Shown here: positions 46,456 to 57,469 of the stretch, piece after piece
Numbering within the stretch: the stretch's first letter is position 1
Layout: every line of letters begins with the position of its first letter
Source: Betaproteobacteria bacterium
GTDB taxonomy: Bacteria; Pseudomonadota; Gammaproteobacteria; Burkholderiales; Casimicrobiaceae
Assembly (NCBI GenBank): GCA_016717855.1
Contig: JADKEV010000028.1
Span: 1-64,000, forward strand
Reading direction: 5' to 3'
Length of the DNA stretch: 64,000 bases
Notes under the pieces: model-generated
Told to the model about the DNA's origin: nothing
What the model saw: the letters and a program-made list of their open reading frames with translations, nothing else
Database searches by the model: none
Made by a program: the position numbers and the translations under genes

Positions 46456-47928
46456 ATGCCATCCCACTTGAGAACATCGCCGCAAGCCCCCAGCGCCTTG
46501 TGCTGGTTCCGCCGCGATCTGCGCGACCACGACCACGCCGCCCTGACGCGCGCGCTTGACCATGGCGGGCGCGTGCATTGTTTGTTCGTGTTCGACCGCG
46601 CCATCCTGGACCGGCTCGAACAAAGGGCAGATCGCCGCGTCGAGTTCATCCTGGAGTCGGTGCGAGAACTGGACGCGGCGCTTCGCGCAAGGGGCGGCGG
46701 CCTGATCGTCCGGCACGGTGACGCTGCCACGGTCGTTCCGGCCCTGGCGCGCGGGCTGCGCGTGGATGCCGTCTTTGTCAATCGCGACTATGAGCCCGAC
46801 GCCAGGCGCCGTGACGCGGCGGTGCGAGGCGCGCTCGCAGAGTGCGGGATCGGTTTTCACGAATCCAAGGATCAGGTGATCTTCGAACGGGACGAAATCC
46901 TGACTCAGGCGGGCCGGCCCTACTCGGTCTACACGCCCTACAGGAACGCCTGGCTCAACGCACTCGCGCCGGCCGACCTGGCGCCGCACGTGTCCGGCGG
47001 GGGCGGTGGCGCGCTCGCGCCGCCTCCCCCGCGGCAGGAAACGCTGCCCACACTCGAACATCTCGGATTCCGGTCGACCAACTTGACGCGGATCCCCGTG
47101 CGGACCGGCATGAGCGGCGCCGCCGACCTGTTCGCGCAGTTCCTGGAGCGGATCGACCGCTACCACCAGACGCGGGATTTCCCGGCGACCGCGGGATCGT
47201 CGAACCTGTCGGTCCACTTGCGCTTCGGTACGGTCTCGGTGCGCACGCTCGCCGCGCACGCGCACGCGCTGATGCTCCAGGGCAGCACGGGGGCCGCGAC
47301 CTGGCTGTCCGAACTGATCTGGCGCGATTTCTATTTCATGATTCTCGATCGGCATCCGCGGGTCGCCGGCCATGCATTCAAGCCCGAATTTGATGCGCTG
47401 CCCTTTCCCAACGACCCGGAGCGCTTTGCCGCATGGTGCGAGGGCCGGACCGGGTACCCGCTGGTCGACGCCGCGTTGCGGCAGCTCAACGCGACGGGGC
47501 AGATGCACAACCGGCTGCGAATGGTGACCGCGAGTTTCCTGGTCAAGGATCTGCACGTGGACTGGCGCTGGGGCGAGCGCTACTTCGCGGCGCACCTCAA
47601 CGACTACGACCTGGCGGCAAACAACGGCGGCTGGCAGTGGGCGGCATCGACCGGCTGCGACGCACAACCCTACTTCCGCATCTTCAACCCGGTGACGCAG
47701 TCGGAGCGCTTCGACCCGGACGGTGCGTACATTCGCCGCCATGTGCCGGAGCTGGCCGCGCTGCCGGCGAAGCACATCCACGCCCCGTGGACGCTGGCGC
47801 CCGTCCTGCAGCACGACCTGGGCGTCGTCATCGGCCGCGACTACCCGTACCCGGTCGTCGACCATGCTGCCGCGCGCAAGTTCGCTCTGGCCCTGTACGG
47901 CGTCACTGCGCCGACGGGAACGCCCTGA
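46456..47928 (+). CDS. phrB: Deoxyribodipyrimidine photolyase, class I
   Basis: Light-driven repair of cyclobutane pyrimidine dimers. 490 residues from the ATG at 46456. The N-terminal photolyase domain reads LCWFRRDLRDHDHAALTRAL. The FAD domain carries SNLSVHLRFGTVS, WLSELIWRDFYFMILDRHP and the highly conserved NATGQMHNRLRMVTASFLVK followed by NNGGWQWAASTGCDAQPYF. The Trp electron-transfer chain region is intact, supporting true photolyase over cryptochrome. The 3' end overlaps the convergent patatin remnant by 26 bp. Confidence 0.93.
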   Translation: MPSHLRTSPQAPSALCWFRRDLRDHDHAALTRALDHGGRVHCLFVFDRAILDRLEQRADRRVEFILESVRELDAALRARGGGLIVRHGDAATVVPALARGLRVDAVFVNRDYEPDARRRDAAVRGALAECGIGFHESKDQVIFERDEILTQAGRPYSVYTPYRNAWLNALAPADLAPHVSGGGGGALAPPPPRQETLPTLEHLGFRSTNLTRIPVRTGMSGAADLFAQFLERIDRYHQTRDFPATAGSSNLSVHLRFGTVSVRTLAAHAHALMLQGSTGAATWLSELIWRDFYFMILDRHPRVAGHAFKPEFDALPFPNDPERFAAWCEGRTGYPLVDAALRQLNATGQMHNRLRMVTASFLVKDLHVDWRWGERYFAAHLNDYDLAANNGGWQWAASTGCDAQPYFRIFNPVTQSERFDPDGAYIRRHVPELAALPAKHIHAPWTLAPVLQHDLGVVIGRDYPYPVVDHAAARKFALALYGVTAPTGTP

Positions 47929-48184
47929 CCTCGTCGATCCTGGCTTCCGCATCGCGGCGGCCAAGCGCGATGAGTTCGCGGCAGAAGTCCCGGTCGAACA
48001 ACAGGTAGGACGCCAGCCCGGCAGTGCCGCAGGCTGCCGCCCCGCTGCCGGCCAGGGTGCGACGCAGGGCCCGCGGCAGCGGCGTCGAGGGCGGCAATGC
48101 ATTAGCGATCGCGCGCAACACGCCGGCTTGATAGGCGGCGCGGGCGCCGCCTCCGGATAGAGCCAGGGCGACCGGCGGAGCCAA
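47903..48184 (-). pseudogene. Patatin-like phospholipase remnant with internal deletion
   Basis: 93-residue reading frame starting at a TTG. The first 27 residues are the patatin N-terminus (ALALSGGGARAAYQAGVLRA, oxyanion-hole motif). From residue 32 on it matches a patatin C-terminus (PLPRALRRTLAGSG, ASYLLFDRDFCRELIALGRR). The GxSxG nucleophile motif and the DG/A catalytic Asp are missing, so some 200 or more internal residues have been lost in frame. It cannot be an active lipase. It lies 13 bp after the CheA-type gene. Confidence 0.75.
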
Positions 48185-48197
48185 TATGGAAAGCCGG

Positions 48198-50150
48198 TCA
48201 GGCGGCGGGGACGGCCGCGGCCCGGGCTGCGACGATCTGCCGGATGTTCCGGAGCAGTTCTTCTTCCTGGAACGGCTTGCCCATGTAGACTTCGACGCCC
48301 AGTTCGGTCGCGCGCGCCCGATGCTTCTCGGCGGTCCGCGAGGTGATCATGATGATCGGGACGGCCCTGAGCCTCGGGTCGCTCCTCACGGTCTTGGCGA
48401 ACTCGAACCCGTCCATCCGCGGCATCTCGATGTCCAGCAGGATCACGTCCGGCGTCTGGTCGGCCAGTATCTGCAGCGCGTCGACCCCGTCGCGCGCCGT
48501 GCCGACTTCGAAGCCCTCCCGCGACAACAGGCGGCTGGTGATCTTGCGCACAGTGAGCGAGTCGTCCACGACCAGTACGAAGGGCGCGCGCGGCGACAGC
48601 ACGGGCTGCGGCAAAGTCGCCTCCAATCCCGCCGCGGTCCCTGGCGCCCCCGCCGCGACCACACCGGCTGCGCGCTGGGAGACGCGCAGTTGCCGCGCCA
48701 CGAGCTGCACGGGGTTGAGGATGAGGACGATCTCGCCCGTTCCCAGCACGGTCGCGCCGGCGAGACCCGGCAGCCGCGCCAACTGGGCGCCGATGTTCTT
48801 GATCACGATTTCCTGGTTGCCCAGCATTTCGTCGACATGGATGGCGACGAACTGGTTGGCGCTCTTGAGAAACAGCACCGGGTTGTAGCGCTGGGGTTCC
48901 GGCGCGTGGTGCGTGTCGCCCAGGAGTCGCGGCAGGTAGTAGAACGGGTAGAGCCTGGTCTGCCAGCGCACTTCGCGCGCTGCATACAGACTGACCAGGC
49001 TTTCCGGCTTGACCTGCTGGACCTGCTCGACCAGCGCGGCGGGAAGCGCATGGATGCGCCCGCCTGCCCGGACCAGGACCGCCTGCGTCACCGCCAGCGT
49101 CAGCGGCAGGTAAAGCGTAAATACCGTGCCCTTGCCCGGCGTGGTCGCCACCTCGACGCGCCCGCCCAGGCCGGTGATGCCGTTCTTCACCACGTCCATG
49201 CCGATGCCGCGCCCGGAGATTTGCGTGATCGACTGTGCGGTCGTGAAACCAGGCGCGAATATGGCTTCGATCAACTGCGCTTCGCTGGGCTCGGTTCCGG
49301 CCGCGAACAGGCCCGTAGTCACGGCCCTCGACTTGATCTCTTCTAGCGGCAGGCCGCGGCCGTCGTCGGCCAGGGTCAACGCGATTTCATTGCCTTCCTG
49401 GCGCACCGTGATGGCGACTTCGCCGATCTCCGGCTTGCCAGCCGCCAACCTGGTCTCCCGGTCTTCGATGCCATGATCCATTGCATTGCGCAACAGGTGT
49501 TCCAGCGCCGCGACGAGCTTTTCGAGCACGCCGCGATCGAGCTCGGTCTGGCCGCCGCGGATCTCGAGGTTGGCTTTCTTGTTGAGCTCCTTCGCCGTCT
49601 GGCGCAACACCCGGTACAGGCGCTCGGTCAGGCTGGCGAAAGGCACCGTGCGCACTGCCAGCAGCTGCTGTTGCACGTCACGCGAGAGCCGCGCCTGCGC
49701 CATCAATGCCGCATCCGCGTCGTCCAGGTTCTTGAGCAGTGCCTGCTGCACCGTGGCCACATCGTTGACGCCTTCGGCCAGGCTGCGTGTGAGCTCCTGG
49801 AACCGGGTATAGCGATCGAATTCCAGCGGATCGAAGGCTTCGACCTCCTGCACTTGCGACATCCGCGACTGGATCTGCGTTTCAGCCTGGATCTCGATCT
49901 CGCGCACCTGACCGCGCAACCGGATTACGCTGTTGGTCAACTCCAGCAGGTTGCCCTTCAGCGAACGCAGTTCGCCCTCGATACGGGCCCGTGCTATGGA
50001 GACTTCGCCGGTTTCGTTCACCAGCCGGTCGATCACGTCGGAGCGCACGCGCACCATCATCCGTTGCAGGACGTCGGTTTCGCCTACGGGCTCGTCCGCA
50101 GCGCCGACCACCGCCGTGGGCGGTGGCAGCAGCGGCAGCGCCGGCGGGGG
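48198..50150 (-). CDS. chpA: ChpA-type chemotaxis histidine kinase, C-terminal half (kinase-CheW-REC)
   Basis: C-terminal half of the giant CheA hybrid, separated from the N-terminal half by a single-base frameshift in G5 at 50146-50150. Reading onward: a CheA dimerisation helix (RMMVRVRSDVIDRLVNETGE), the HATPase with N box HLLRNAMDHGIEDRETR and G boxes DDGRGLP and GRGIGMDVVKNG, a CheW-like domain (RAGGRIHALPAALVEQV), and a receiver domain with VDDSLTVRK, phospho-acceptor LLDIEMPRMDGFEF and the Lys in GKPFQEE. The kinase would phosphorylate its own Hpt domains and then PilG/PilH. Removing one C (minus strand) fuses it to the N half. Confidence 0.9.
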   Translation of the reverse strand, partial: PPPALPLLPPPTAVVGAADEPVGETDVLQRMMVRVRSDVIDRLVNETGEVSIARARIEGELRSLKGNLLELTNSVIRLRGQVREIEIQAETQIQSRMSQVQEVEAFDPLEFDRYTRFQELTRSLAEGVNDVATVQQALLKNLDDADAALMAQARLSRDVQQQLLAVRTVPFASLTERLYRVLRQTAKELNKKANLEIRGGQTELDRGVLEKLVAALEHLLRNAMDHGIEDRETRLAAGKPEIGEVAITVRQEGNEIALTLADDGRGLPLEEIKSRAVTTGLFAAGTEPSEAQLIEAIFAPGFTTAQSITQISGRGIGMDVVKNGITGLGGRVEVATTPGKGTVFTLYLPLTLAVTQAVLVRAGGRIHALPAALVEQVQQVKPESLVSLYAAREVRWQTRLYPFYYLPRLLGDTHHAPEPQRYNPVLFLKSANQFVAIHVDEMLGNQEIVIKNIGAQLARLPGLAGATVLGTGEIVLILNPVQLVARQLRVSQRAAGVVAAGAPGTAAGLEATLPQPVLSPRAPFVLVVDDSLTVRKITSRLLSREGFEVGTARDGVDALQILADQTPDVILLDIEMPRMDGFEFAKTVRSDPRLRAVPIIMITSRTAEKHRARATELGVEVYMGKPFQEEELLRNIRQIVAARAAAVPAA

Positions 50151-53100
50151 CCGCCGGCTCTGTCTCCGCCGGTGACGGGAGATGCTCGACGGCGGGGATC
50201 GGCGCGGTCGCGGCAGCCCCGGACTGCAACTGGTCGAGCAGGCCCGCCTGCTGGTCCAGATCGCTGTCGAGCGCGTCGAAGAGTTCGGGCGAAGGGTCAA
50301 CTTCCCGCTGACCCGCCATCAGCCTGCTTTCCATCAAATGCGTCAACTCGCCCAGCCGCATCGCGCCGGCCATCCGCGCGCTACCCTTGAGCGTGTGCAA
50401 GGTGCGCCGCAGGTCCTGCGCATACTCGCGTTGCTGCGGCGCGCGGCGCCAGTCGCGCAACAATGCGCCAGCGTGCGGGAACAGTTCCTGCGCCTCTTCA
50501 AGGAAGATCGGCAACAGCTGCGCGTCGAGATCGTCCCGGACCGCTGCCAGCACTGCGGCGCGCGCGCGCAGCGGCTCGGCGATCACCAGATCGGCCTCGG
50601 CGGCTTCGGGCTCGAGCGCGGGCGGGGATTCAGGCTTCGCTCCGGCACCGGCATCCAGCAGCCCCGCGCGCGGCGGCGGCGGTACCACCGCGGCCGGGAC
50701 CTTCCACACTTCCGGAGGGGCGAGCGGAGTTTCCGGCAACACGAGCGCCGCCGGCATGTCCAGCGTCTCTTGCACCGCCGGAATTTCCGGCACAACCGGA
50801 ATTTCCGGCGCCGCTGAAATCGCCCGCAACATAAACGCTTCCGGCTCCAACGACACTTCAGTCACTTCCGGCGCTTCCTCCGACACCGGCAACTCCGGAA
50901 CCACCGGCACTTCCGCAACCGCGGCCATTTCCGGCATGCCCGGAAATGTTGTCGGCGCCAGCATTTCGGGTAAAGGCATGGCGGCGATTTCATCCGCCAG
51001 CGCCGCCCGCACCGCAAGCGTCTCGCTATCCGCCGCCACGTCGTCGCCGGCTGCGCGCAATTCGGCGAGCTTCGCCCGCGCCTGTTCGGCCCGGTCCAGC
51101 GCGGCAGCGTCGAACGGCTGGCGCATCCCGACCGAATCGACCAGTTCCGCCACCGCGGCGGCGCCATCCGCGAGGGCGTGCACCGCCCAATCCGGACGCG
51201 CGGCATGATGCTGCAGGGACAGCAGCGCGCTTTCCAGCGCATGCGCCGTGTCCGCGACCGGCTGGAATCCGGCGGTGCGATGAATTCCGGTCAGCGTGTG
51301 CGCGGCGCGAACCATCGCATCGGTCGGATTGGCCTGCGGATCAAACTGGAGCGCCTCGAGTTCATGGTCCAGCGTGGCGAGATGTTGCGCGGTTTCTTCT
51401 AGCAGGATCCGGTACAGGGACGATGAAATCCGCACGCCGCCGACCATCATGTCGGATTCCGTCGCCGGCGCTGCTTCGGCCTCTGCGCGCTCCGCTCCGG
51501 GCGCCGCAACCCCGGTCTGCGGCGCCAGCGGCGCTTCGACCATCCCGGCTTCGGGAATCGCCTCCAGCTCTATCGATTCCTCGGTCGGGAGCTCCACGAT
51601 GGCATGTGGGGCGGCCGGAACGACAGCGCCGGGTGCGGCCCTGGCGTCGACCTCGGCGTCGGCGGCCTCGACCTGCGGCGCGGGCGGCGCGGCCAGCTGC
51701 GTGTGCAGCGGCGGAAACGCCGCTTCGACGCCCGCGATCTTCGCCATCAGCTCCCGATCATCGACCTGCACGGCGCCCAGGCTCTGCAGTTCGCCCACCC
51801 AACGCTTGAATTCATGCTCCGCGTCCCCGAGCATGGCGATGAGTTCGGGCGCCGCCGGCCGCTCTTCGTCCAGCCAGCGATTCAGGACCTTCTCCACCGA
51901 GTAGGCGACTTCGCCGAGTTCGAGCAGGCCGACCATGCGCCCGCTGCCTTTCAGCGTATGGAAGCCGCGCCGGATTGCCTGCAACGCTTCGCGGTCCTGC
52001 GGATCGCTTGCGCAACGCTGCAGGTTTTCGCCCACGGTCGCCAGCACTTCGCCGGCCTCCGTCAGGAAGATCTCGCCCAGTTCGGCATCGAGCTTGGCTT
52101 CGCCGACGCCCAGCAGACGCATCGTCTCCGCCGACGGACCGGGGGCGACCGTCGCCGGCTCGGGCGCGAGTTCGTCGAGCCTGGCCAGCAACACCGCAGT
52201 GGGCGCGTGCTCATCCTTCAACGCGGCCAAGGCGCTGGCAGCCTGCCCGGCGAACGCCGTGTCCGCGACCAGGTCCGCGTCCTGCTTGAGCGCCTGCAAG
52301 TGCGCATCGAGTTCCGCGCGCAGCGCAGGATCCTGCGGCGCGGCGCGGAAGCGCGCGAGCGAGGCCGGCAACGCCTGCCGGTGCGCCTCGAGATCGGATT
52401 CGATGGAGTGCGCGGTGCCCTCGGGCAAGGGCTCGATGCCCAGTCCAAGGCGCCGCCGCAGCAGCGGATCGAGCAGCCGTCCCGCATCGGGACGCTGCTG
52501 CTCGACCGCCTCAATATAGAACCCCAGCCCGGATAGCGACTCGGCCAGCAGTTCGAGATCCTCGGTGCCGGCCGGCGCGCCCGCGGCGTAATCGTCGATC
52601 TGCTTCTGGCACATCGCCAGGAGCTCATCGGCCTGCGCCAGGCCCAGTATTCGCAACGCACCCTGGATCTGCCTGGTGTAGGCGCCCAGCCCAGCCAGTT
52701 CGCCGCGTTCGTCCGCATCCCGGAAGAAAGCGTCGAGCACTTTCTCCATGTGGCGCAGATTCCCCTGGATTTCCCGCGCGACCTGCGCCAGGAGCATCCG
52801 CTCCTGCGCTCGCCGGGCCATGTTGTCGAGCAAGTCTTCTTCTGCCGAGGGCAGTGGCGCCAAGCCATGCTGCGCCTGATCCAGGCGGCGGCGCATGGCC
52901 TCGACCTGCCTGGGAAAATCGTCGGAGAGCCGGGCGAAATGGCCGATCGCGTCTTCGGCCAGCAGCAGTCCGGTGGCGAATTCCATCGCCAGCGCGTCCG
53001 GCACGCTGCCGGCGCGCGAGGCTCCGGACGCGACGTCTTCGAGCGCGCCGACAAGGCTGTCCAGCGCCGGTTCCTGCAGCAGCGCGGCCTGCGCCTTGAG

Positions 53101-54135
53101 TTCCCGAAAGCTCTGCGCCATCGGCGCCAACGCCTCGGCCCGGCCGGAAGTGAACCTGAGCCAATGGTCCTTGATGCCGGCAATCAGGTCCTGCGCATGC
53201 TTCAGGACCGGCTGGAAGCGGTCCAGTTCGACCTGCCGCGCCTCGGTCCTCTGCGGCAGCATCCCCGGCAGCCCGTAGAGGGCCTGCACTTCCTGGACCC
53301 GCCGGGAGACGGGCGCGCTGATCGCGACGTGATAAAGCACTTCGCGCCGCAGGCGGTCGGCAACCTTGGTCGAGCCCTCGACGAATCGCCGGATCTGCAA
53401 GTCGACCCGCGCGCAAAGCTGCTTGACCGTGAAGCTCGGAAGGATGCCCTGTTCGGCGGCGCTGGCCAGGAAGGCGCTTACGGTCCACCAGAACGTGCCC
53501 GTAGGCGTTCCCGCATGCGCTTCTTCGATGGCCTGGACGGCGCGCTGCATGGCCGCCAGCCCCTGCGTATCGCCGCGGAGCCAGCCGAGCAAACCCTGCT
53601 GGTACGAGCGGCGCTGGCTGCGCAACAGGGCCGGGGCCCTTTCGGCGACCGCCGCCCGTGCCGTGCCGGCGGCCAAGTGCGGCGGCCGGCGCGTCAGGTC
53701 GGGATAGAACAGGTCGGTCGGCGACGCGCTGTCGTTGCCGCGCAACCGGGTCAGCGTCTCGTATTCCGGATAGAGCTTGAGGGTGATCGGCGGTTCGCCT
53801 TCGGTCAGTTCCTGGAGATAGCGTGAAAGCCGCCGGCACGCGGCGCCGATCGCGTCGGCGTGCGCCGCCGCCGAATCCGGCGGCTGGTCTTCGAGCCACG
53901 TCAGGTGGCGCTCGATTTCTTCGATCAGCGTGATCGCGCCATCCAGCCCGACAATCTGCACTGCGCCGGCGGCCTGGTGGATGTGGGTCTGCGCGTGCTT
54001 GAGCGGTGTCTTGTCCTCGGGATGCGCCGCGAAATCCGCGAGCGCCGCAAGGCCCTTGGCCAGCGCCTGATCGATCTCGCCCTTGACCCAGGTCAGCGGA
54101 CCCAGGTCGAAGTCGGCGTCGGTAGCGGCTGCCAC
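50146..54135 (-). CDS. chpA: ChpA-type chemotaxis histidine kinase, N-terminal half (Hpt domains)
   Basis: N-terminal about 1330 residues of the hybrid kinase; the joined protein would be about 1980 residues. The first 550 residues are FimL-like helical repeats without a clear phospho-His, including THIHQAAGAVQIVGLDGA near 50. Histidine phosphotransfer domains follow with FHTLKGSGRMVGL (near 725), HTLTGIHRTAGF (near 945, an atypical HTLTG) and LHTLKGSARMAGAM (near 1247). Between the last two is a long Pro/Glu linker built from CCG-GAA codon pairs. The design matches ChpA of Pseudomonas, which controls twitching and cAMP. Starts 24 bp after pilJ. Confidence 0.88.
50710..50947 (-). repeat. Degenerate Pro-Glu coding repeat in the ChpA linker
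   Basis: At least seven copies of TTCCGG (CCGGAA in the coding strand, Pro-Glu) at 50710, 50731, 50785, 50802, 50838, 50865 and 50929. They encode variations on PEIPVV and LPETP. Low-complexity linker between Hpt domains; likely prone to slippage. Confidence 0.6.
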
Positions 54136-54159
54136 GAAATCTTCCCGGTGCGGCCCGGA

Positions 54160-56352
54160 TCAGACCTTGAATCCCGCAACCGACGCGCGCAGGTCCTGCG
54201 CGAGCTTGGCCAGCTGCGAAATCGACACATTGGTCTGCTTGGTGCCCTCGGTCGTCTCCTCGGTGATCTTCAGGATGCCCTGCATGCCCCGCGTCACGTC
54301 GGAGACCGATGACGACTGCTTTTGCGTCTGCGCCGAAATGCCCTGGATCAGCTCAGCCAATTCGCGCGAGATCCGCTCGATTTCCTGCAGCGCCTGGCCC
54401 GCCGAGTCGGATAGCTTCGCCCCGTCGACCACGCCCTGCGTGCTCTTGTCCATGGCCGCGACGGCATCCTGCGTATCGGCCTGAATGGTCTTCACGATGG
54501 CTTCGATCTGCTTGGTCGCCTCGCCGGAGCGTTCGGCCAGCCGCTGCACTTCTTCCGCGACGACCGTGAACCCGCGGCCGGCCTCGCCCGCCGATGCCGC
54601 CTGGATCGCCGCGTTCAGGGCCAGCACGTTGGTCTGCTCCGTGATGTCCGAAATCAGCTCGACGATCTCGCCGATCTCCAGCGACGACTCGCCCAGCCGC
54701 TTGATGCGCTTCGACGTCTCCTGGATCTGGCCGCGGATGTCGTTCATCCCGGAAATCTGGTTCTGCACCGCTACGGCGCCCTTTTCGGCCGCGGCCAGTG
54801 ATTGCTGCGCCACGCGCGCCGACTGCGCCGCCGACAGCGACACTTCGTTGATCGACTGCGCCATCTGCAGCACCGACGCGGACGCCTGCTGGATCTCGCG
54901 TGACTGCCGCTGCGACGCTTCGAACAGCCGGTTGGAGATCGCCTGCGTTTCCGCGGTGGCCTTCGAAACCTGCTCGGTCGAGGAATTGATCCCGACCACG
55001 ACGTTGCGCAATTCCTCCACCGTGAAGTTGATGGAATCCGCGATGGCGCCCGTCACGTCCTCGGTCACCGACGCCTTGACCGTCAGGTCGCCGTCGGCCA
55101 GCGTGCCCATTTCGTTGAGCAGACGCAGAATCGCTTCCTGGTTGCGGCGGTTTTCGTGCTCGCTGTCGAAGGCGCGGGAGCGCGCGTCGTCCAGGAAGAC
55201 CTTGCCCAGGACGGCCAGGCAGGCCAGCGCCAGCAAGGCGAAAACGACGGCCAGCGCCGAGGCGATGTTCTGGCCACGCCCCGCGCCGGAATAGGCGTCG
55301 GCCAGCGCCCGGGTCTTCTCCAGCAACGGCTCCGACTCCACATTCACGCTCCGCGCCGCCTGCTTGGCGGCGACCAGCTTCTGCATGTTCTGCAGGATGG
55401 CATTGACCCGGGCTTCATAGTCGGCGAAACGCTGCTTGATCTGCTGATAGGTCTGGCGCGCGTCGCCCTCGCGCTGCGCGCTGATCCGCAACGCCTCACT
55501 TCCCGACAGGAAGCCGTTGACGATGTCGCGGAACGTGCCCACGTCCTTGCCCAGCAGGAACGAGACTTCCGGATCGATTTCGTCGCCTGCGGTGAGCGTG
55601 TTGGCGTTCTTCGCGATACGCTGCGTCAACATCACCAATTGATTCGCATAGCCCAGATCCCGCGTCGACGCACCGGCCTGCTGCAGCAGCGTCGCCCCCT
55701 GCTCGGTCAGTTCGAGCAGGACCGGATTGCCCTGGTTGATTGCCTCGACGCCCGCCGACAGTGCGGTGATGCTGCTTTCGTTCGCGAGCAGGGTCCCGGA
55801 GTTCTGCTCGATCTTGTCCCAGCGCTGCGCGATATCCCCCAGGATCTCCTGCACGGCGGCGTCCGAGGACGCCGAAACATCCACGCCCCGCACGGCGCCG
55901 CCCTTGATCAGCGCATCGATGTTGCTCCGGAACGCCTCGCGCGCTTCCTTGACCTGCTTGAAGCCCTCCTTGTTGCCGATGCTGGTCAGCGCGCTGCCCC
56001 GCGCCAGTCGCTGCGAAAGCATCTGCATTTCGGTAGCGGCCCCGGTCGCCGCTGCATTCTGGGCGCCCAGCCGTCCCGACACCAGCGCCATCAGCGCAGC
56101 CAGGACGAAGAAGGCGACCAGTCCTATCGCCAGCACCTGGAACTGCTTCGCGATGGGCATGTCGCCAATCACGGGAAGCCTGGTCGATTGCCCCCCACCG
56201 CGCGGCGCGCGCCGCAGGTCTTCCATGATCGTCGCGCCGGCGAGCGATGCGCGGCCGGTCTCCGACGTGCCGGCGTCGCCGGTCTCCGGCGCGACCGGGT
56301 CGGCGCCCGCCTTGCCCGACAGCCAGCCTGGAAGTTTCAGTTCGATTGCCAT
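54160..56352 (-). CDS. pilJ: Type IV pilus chemoreceptor PilJ (methyl-accepting protein)
   Basis: 730 residues from the ATG at 56352 with GGAGA about 5 nt upstream. The cytoplasmic N-tail is followed by a transmembrane segment ([19 protein letters not shown], about 75-93). A periplasmic PilJ-type sensory region contains [13 protein letters not shown] and the repeated [17 protein letters not shown]. The second membrane helix ([20 protein letters not shown]) leads into HAMP-like and signalling regions, with the receptor hairpin tip near [19 protein letters not shown] and [11 protein letters not shown]. It signals to ChpA through PilI. The 183-bp gap to pilI holds no gene. Confidence 0.93.
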   Translation of the reverse strand: MAIELKLPGWLSGKAGADPVAPETGDAGTSETGRASLAGATIMEDLRRAPRGGGQSTRLPVIGDMPIAKQFQVLAIGLVAFFVLAALMALVSGRLGAQNAAATGAATEMQMLSQRLARGSALTSIGNKEGFKQVKEAREAFRSNIDALIKGGAVRGVDVSASSDAAVQEILGDIAQRWDKIEQNSGTLLANESSITALSAGVEAINQGNPVLLELTEQGATLLQQAGASTRDLGYANQLVMLTQRIAKNANTLTAGDEIDPEVSFLLGKDVGTFRDIVNGFLSGSEALRISAQREGDARQTYQQIKQRFADYEARVNAILQNMQKLVAAKQAARSVNVESEPLLEKTRALADAYSGAGRGQNIASALAVVFALLALACLAVLGKVFLDDARSRAFDSEHENRRNQEAILRLLNEMGTLADGDLTVKASVTEDVTGAIADSINFTVEELRNVVVGINSSTEQVSKATAETQAISNRLFEASQRQSREIQQASASVLQMAQSINEVSLSAAQSARVAQQSLAAAEKGAVAVQNQISGMNDIRGQIQETSKRIKRLGESSLEIGEIVELISDITEQTNVLALNAAIQAASAGEAGRGFTVVAEEVQRLAERSGEATKQIEAIVKTIQADTQDAVAAMDKSTQGVVDGAKLSDSAGQALQEIERISRELAELIQGISAQTQKQSSSVSDVTRGMQGILKITEETTEGTKQTNVSISQLAKLAQDLRASVAGFKV

Positions 56353-56535
56353 GGTGTCTCCGTCCGCATTGCTCGTACCCCCATTACCGCTGTCGATGCG
56401 CCGGCGCGCCAGGCCGGCGGTGCAAGTGCCTGTCGCCATGATGCGTGCCGCACGCCGCAATGCCCGCCCGCAATGGCGGTCCCCGCTGACGTCCCGCACC
56501 GCGCCCGATCCCCAACTCCCACCCGGAATCCGGCC

Positions 56536-57054
56536 CTATGCTTCGATCTGCAAAAACTCCTCGTCCTGCGCCAGCCGCGCGAGATCGAGTTCCCGCCATT
56601 CGGCGCCATTCTTGTCGTGCCAGGTCCGCGCCGCCCAGGGACGAACGCCGCCGGCTTCGGCGGGCGCGAAATCGGCGAGGTTTCTCAGTCCCAGGACCTT
56701 GTTCACCATCAGCCCCGAACGCACTTCCGAGAACCGCGTGCCCAGCAGCACGAGCCGCGCGCCGGCAGCGCGCGCGGTCGCCTTCCCGGTCAGGAAGGCG
56801 CCAAAATCGACCATCCCGAACAAGCCGCCCCTGATGTTCGCGACGCCGAGGAACCACGGCTTGGTCAGCGGCACGGGCACGGGCTCGGGCATGGGTAGGA
56901 CTTCGCCGGTATCGCCCAGGCGGACCAGCCACGACACGTCTCCGCACTCCAGCGCCAGGCGCAGGCTGTCGACCTGCGCCGCGGTCTTGTTTTTCAAGCG
57001 CTCGGACAGCTCTTGCTGAAATGCCCGGAGATTGATCTTGTTCGGCTTGGCCAT
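56536..57054 (-). CDS. pilI: CheW-like coupling protein PilI
   Basis: 172-residue CheW-domain protein linking PilJ to ChpA. Recognised by VSWLVRLGDTGEVLPMPEPV, KPWFLGVANIRGGLFGMVDF and LVLLGTRFSEVRSGLMVNKV, the PilI pattern. Position between pilH (7 bp) and pilJ is the standard Pil-Chp order. No enzymatic function; it acts as scaffold in the polar array. Confidence 0.88.
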   Translation of the reverse strand: MAKPNKINLRAFQQELSERLKNKTAAQVDSLRLALECGDVSWLVRLGDTGEVLPMPEPVPVPLTKPWFLGVANIRGGLFGMVDFGAFLTGKATARAAGARLVLLGTRFSEVRSGLMVNKVLGLRNLADFAPAEAGGVRPWAARTWHDKNGAEWRELDLARLAQDEEFLQIEA

Positions 57055-57061
57055 CGCACTC

Positions 57062-57433
57062 TCAGCGGCTGCCCATGGATTCGATCTTCTTCAGCAGCGC
57101 TTCGGACTGGACGGGCTTGACCATGTAGTCCCGCGCGCCCTGGCGCAGGCCCCAGATGCGGTCAGTTTCCTGCGCCTTGGTCGTGCAGATCAGCACCGGT
57201 ATGTTCCTGGTCGCCTCGTCGCGGGTGATCGCGCGGGTGGCCTGGAAACCGTTCATCCCTGGCATCACCACATCCATCAGAATCAGGTCCGGCAGCAGCG
57301 CCTTCGCCTTGATCAGCGCATCTTCGCCGCTGTCGCTGGTGACGACCTCGAAGCCGCCCTTGACCAGGATCTCGCTCAAATAGTGCCGCTCGGTCGGTGA
57401 ATCGTCGACGATCAGGATTTTCTTGATGGTCAT
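57062..57433 (-). CDS. pilH: Response regulator PilH
   Basis: 123-residue single receiver domain. The acidic pocket is KILIVDDSPTERHYL, the phospho-acceptor Asp lies in LLPDLILMDVVMPGMNGFQA, and the conserved Lys is in MVKPVQSE. Lacks any output domain. In Pseudomonas PilH modulates PilT/PilU-driven retraction and acts as a phosphate sink for ChpA. The P-G-M-N-G-F-Q-A sequence distinguishes it from PilG. 36 bp after pilG. Confidence 0.9.
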   Translation of the reverse strand: MTIKKILIVDDSPTERHYLSEILVKGGFEVVTSDSGEDALIKAKALLPDLILMDVVMPGMNGFQATRAITRDEATRNIPVLICTTKAQETDRIWGLRQGARDYMVKPVQSEALLKKIESMGSR

Positions 57434-57469
57434 GGGGAACTCTCTGTGTGCTCTGTCCGGCGGAAGGCG

